Positions 12,209 to 13,119 of a stretch of DNA of 13,119 bases are shown piece by piece. Position numbers and translations under genes: made by a program. Source of the DNA: Robiginitomaculum sp036478975. Its GTDB lineage: Bacteria > Pseudomonadota > Alphaproteobacteria > Caulobacterales > Maricaulaceae. Positions within the stretch are counted from its first letter, which is position 1. Every line of letters begins with the position of its first letter. The stretch lies in NCBI GenBank assembly GCA_036478975.1, contig JAZGFA010000218.1, forward strand, positions 1 to 13,119. The letters run 5' to 3'. The notes beneath the pieces are model-generated. The model saw only the letters and a program-made list of their open reading frames with translations. It had not been told where the DNA came from and searched no databases.

Positions 12209-13119
12209 ATGTCGCACTCATCACTTAAATTATCATTGTTAACCGCCGCCGCGATTAGCGCGCTCTCGCTCGGAGCCTGTAAGGAAAATACGCGCCCCTC
12301 TAGCCCGCCTTTAAACGCTCCAACCAGCGCCAGTGATAATGATGCCCATGACAATGGTAACAGCCAGAACGACGCGGATCACACCCACGACAATGATATG
12401 CAAACCGCTAGCGCCCCTGCAGCCACCCCTGCCCCCGCCGCCGCGCCGCAAACTACGGAATCCCGCGCCGCCGATATGCTTACGGGCAATACCGGACAGG
12501 CGACTATTCAGCAGGCTAAAGAGTTTCTCGAGGCGGCCGAAATTGAAATCGTAGAGCTTGAAGAAATGGCGGCCCGGGTTCAGTGGGTCAATTCTAACTT
12601 TATTACCCAAGATACGGACTGGATTGTCTCTAAGGTCTCAGAGCAATATTCCAACATGTCGACCCGCCACGCCAATGAAGCCAAGCGCTTTAACGCCCTT
12701 AACCTGCCGCCGACCATGGCGCGTAAAATGGATGTGCTCAAAAGCGGCAATCCCTTCCCGGCTCCGGAAAAGCCCGGCGCGGCCAAATCATTGGCCGAAA
12801 TCATGACCGCGCTTAATTCCGCTTACGGCACGGGCAAATTCGCTTACCGTTCCAAGGACAAGCAATTTGCTAGTTTTTACGAAGGCCTAGCCAAGGACGA
12901 AGTGCCAGAGCTAAACCTCGGTCAGCTTTCACAAATCATCGCCAAATCCCGCGATCCGAAAGAATTGCAAACCGTTTGGGAAGGCTGGCGCACAATCGCC
13001 CCGCCCATGCGCAAAGGCTATAGCGAAATGGTTGGCATCATCAATGAAGGCTCCAATGAGCTTGGCTATAAGGACGCCGGAGCCCTATGGCGCGGCGGCT
13101 ATGACATGCCCGCCGATGA
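12209..13119 (+). CDS. M2-family (ACE-like) dipeptidyl carboxypeptidase lipoprotein, 3' end cut by window edge
   Basis: The frame opens at ATG 12209 (AGGGA eight bases upstream) and stays open to the right edge: 303 complete codons. The protein starts with a lipoprotein signal ending LSLGAC (C24). Residues 25 to about 85 are a low-complexity linker, first rich in Asp, Asn and His, then in Ala and Pro. From about residue 95 the sequence matches the N-terminal part of peptidase M2 (ANEAKRFNAL, then the PGAAKSLAEI block, SAYGTGKFAY, and ELGYKDAGALWRGGYDMP). This family holds angiotensin-converting enzyme and its bacterial relatives, zinc peptidases that remove C-terminal dipeptides. The HEXXH zinc motif should come later and is outside the window, so activity cannot be judged. 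It is probably anchored to a membrane and faces the periplasm. The final TGA of the window is out of frame and is not its stop. Confidence 0.85.
   Translation, partial: MSHSSLKLSLLTAAAISALSLGACKENTRPSSPPLNAPTSASDNDAHDNGNSQNDADHTHDNDMQTASAPAATPAPAAAPQTTESRAADMLTGNTGQATIQQAKEFLEAAEIEIVELEEMAARVQWVNSNFITQDTDWIVSKVSEQYSNMSTRHANEAKRFNALNLPPTMARKMDVLKSGNPFPAPEKPGAAKSLAEIMTALNSAYGTGKFAYRSKDKQFASFYEGLAKDEVPELNLGQLSQIIAKSRDPKELQTVWEGWRTIAPPMRKGYSEMVGIINEGSNELGYKDAGALWRGGYDMPAD

Noticed and set aside
12311..12610. Minus-strand open frame opposite the peptidase linker
   Set aside because: Gly/Arg/Val-rich low-complexity translation, antisense to a convincing gene, no ribosome site or family resemblance.
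13117..13119. Window-ending TGA as the stop of the M2 peptidase
   Set aside because: The reading frame here is GAT followed by GA-, so the triplet is out of frame; the domain is also far from complete.

Overview
The window looks like chromosome of an alphaproteobacterium of moderate G+C. The evidence is the SUF operon layout (iscR, a NifS-type desulfurase, sufB, sufC, sufD, sufS, sufT, sufA), the style of the threonine synthase and alpha/beta hydrolase, and a lipoprotein M2 (ACE-like) peptidase. The last of these hints at a Hyphomonadaceae/Maricaulales-type marine bacterium, but that placement is an inference from protein style only. No RNA genes, transposases, CRISPR arrays or phage genes were seen.

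Leftward block (8246 to 1, minus strand): a tightly packed iron-sulfur cluster assembly operon. The order is iscR, class I cysteine desulfurase, sufB, a small unknown lipoprotein, a Rid-family protein, a perfect 26-bp inverted repeat element, sufC, sufD, sufS, sufT, sufA and the start of a YjbR/MmcQ-like gene that runs off the left edge. Most junctions overlap or are a few bases apart. The promoter region holds a near-perfect match to the E. coli type 1 IscR operator over the -35 element of an extended -10 promoter, so the operon is very probably repressed by its own first product when that protein carries an Fe-S cluster. The lipoprotein gene, the Rid gene and the repeat lie between sufB and sufC, whose products act in one complex.

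Rightward block (8453 to 11140, plus strand): an alpha/beta-hydrolase-like protein whose nucleophile position is Gln instead of Ser, threonine synthase (thrC), and a P-loop kinase-like protein of unknown substrate joined to thrC by an ATGA overlap. This block diverges from iscR and shares its intergenic region.

Right end: ferrochelatase (hemH, minus strand) overlaps the 3' end of the kinase gene tail to tail. Diverging from hemH is the N-terminal part of an M2 peptidase lipoprotein that runs off the right edge before its zinc site. The main theme is iron use: Fe-S cluster building, its Fe-S-sensing repressor, and the last step of haem synthesis. Threonine synthesis is a neighbour with no obvious link.

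The most notable signals outside the standard genes are the double palindrome at the iscR promoter, the inverted-repeat element with an internal TATAAT between ridA-like and sufC, the two extra genes inside the suf operon, and catalytic-residue losses in the Rid protein and the hydrolase.
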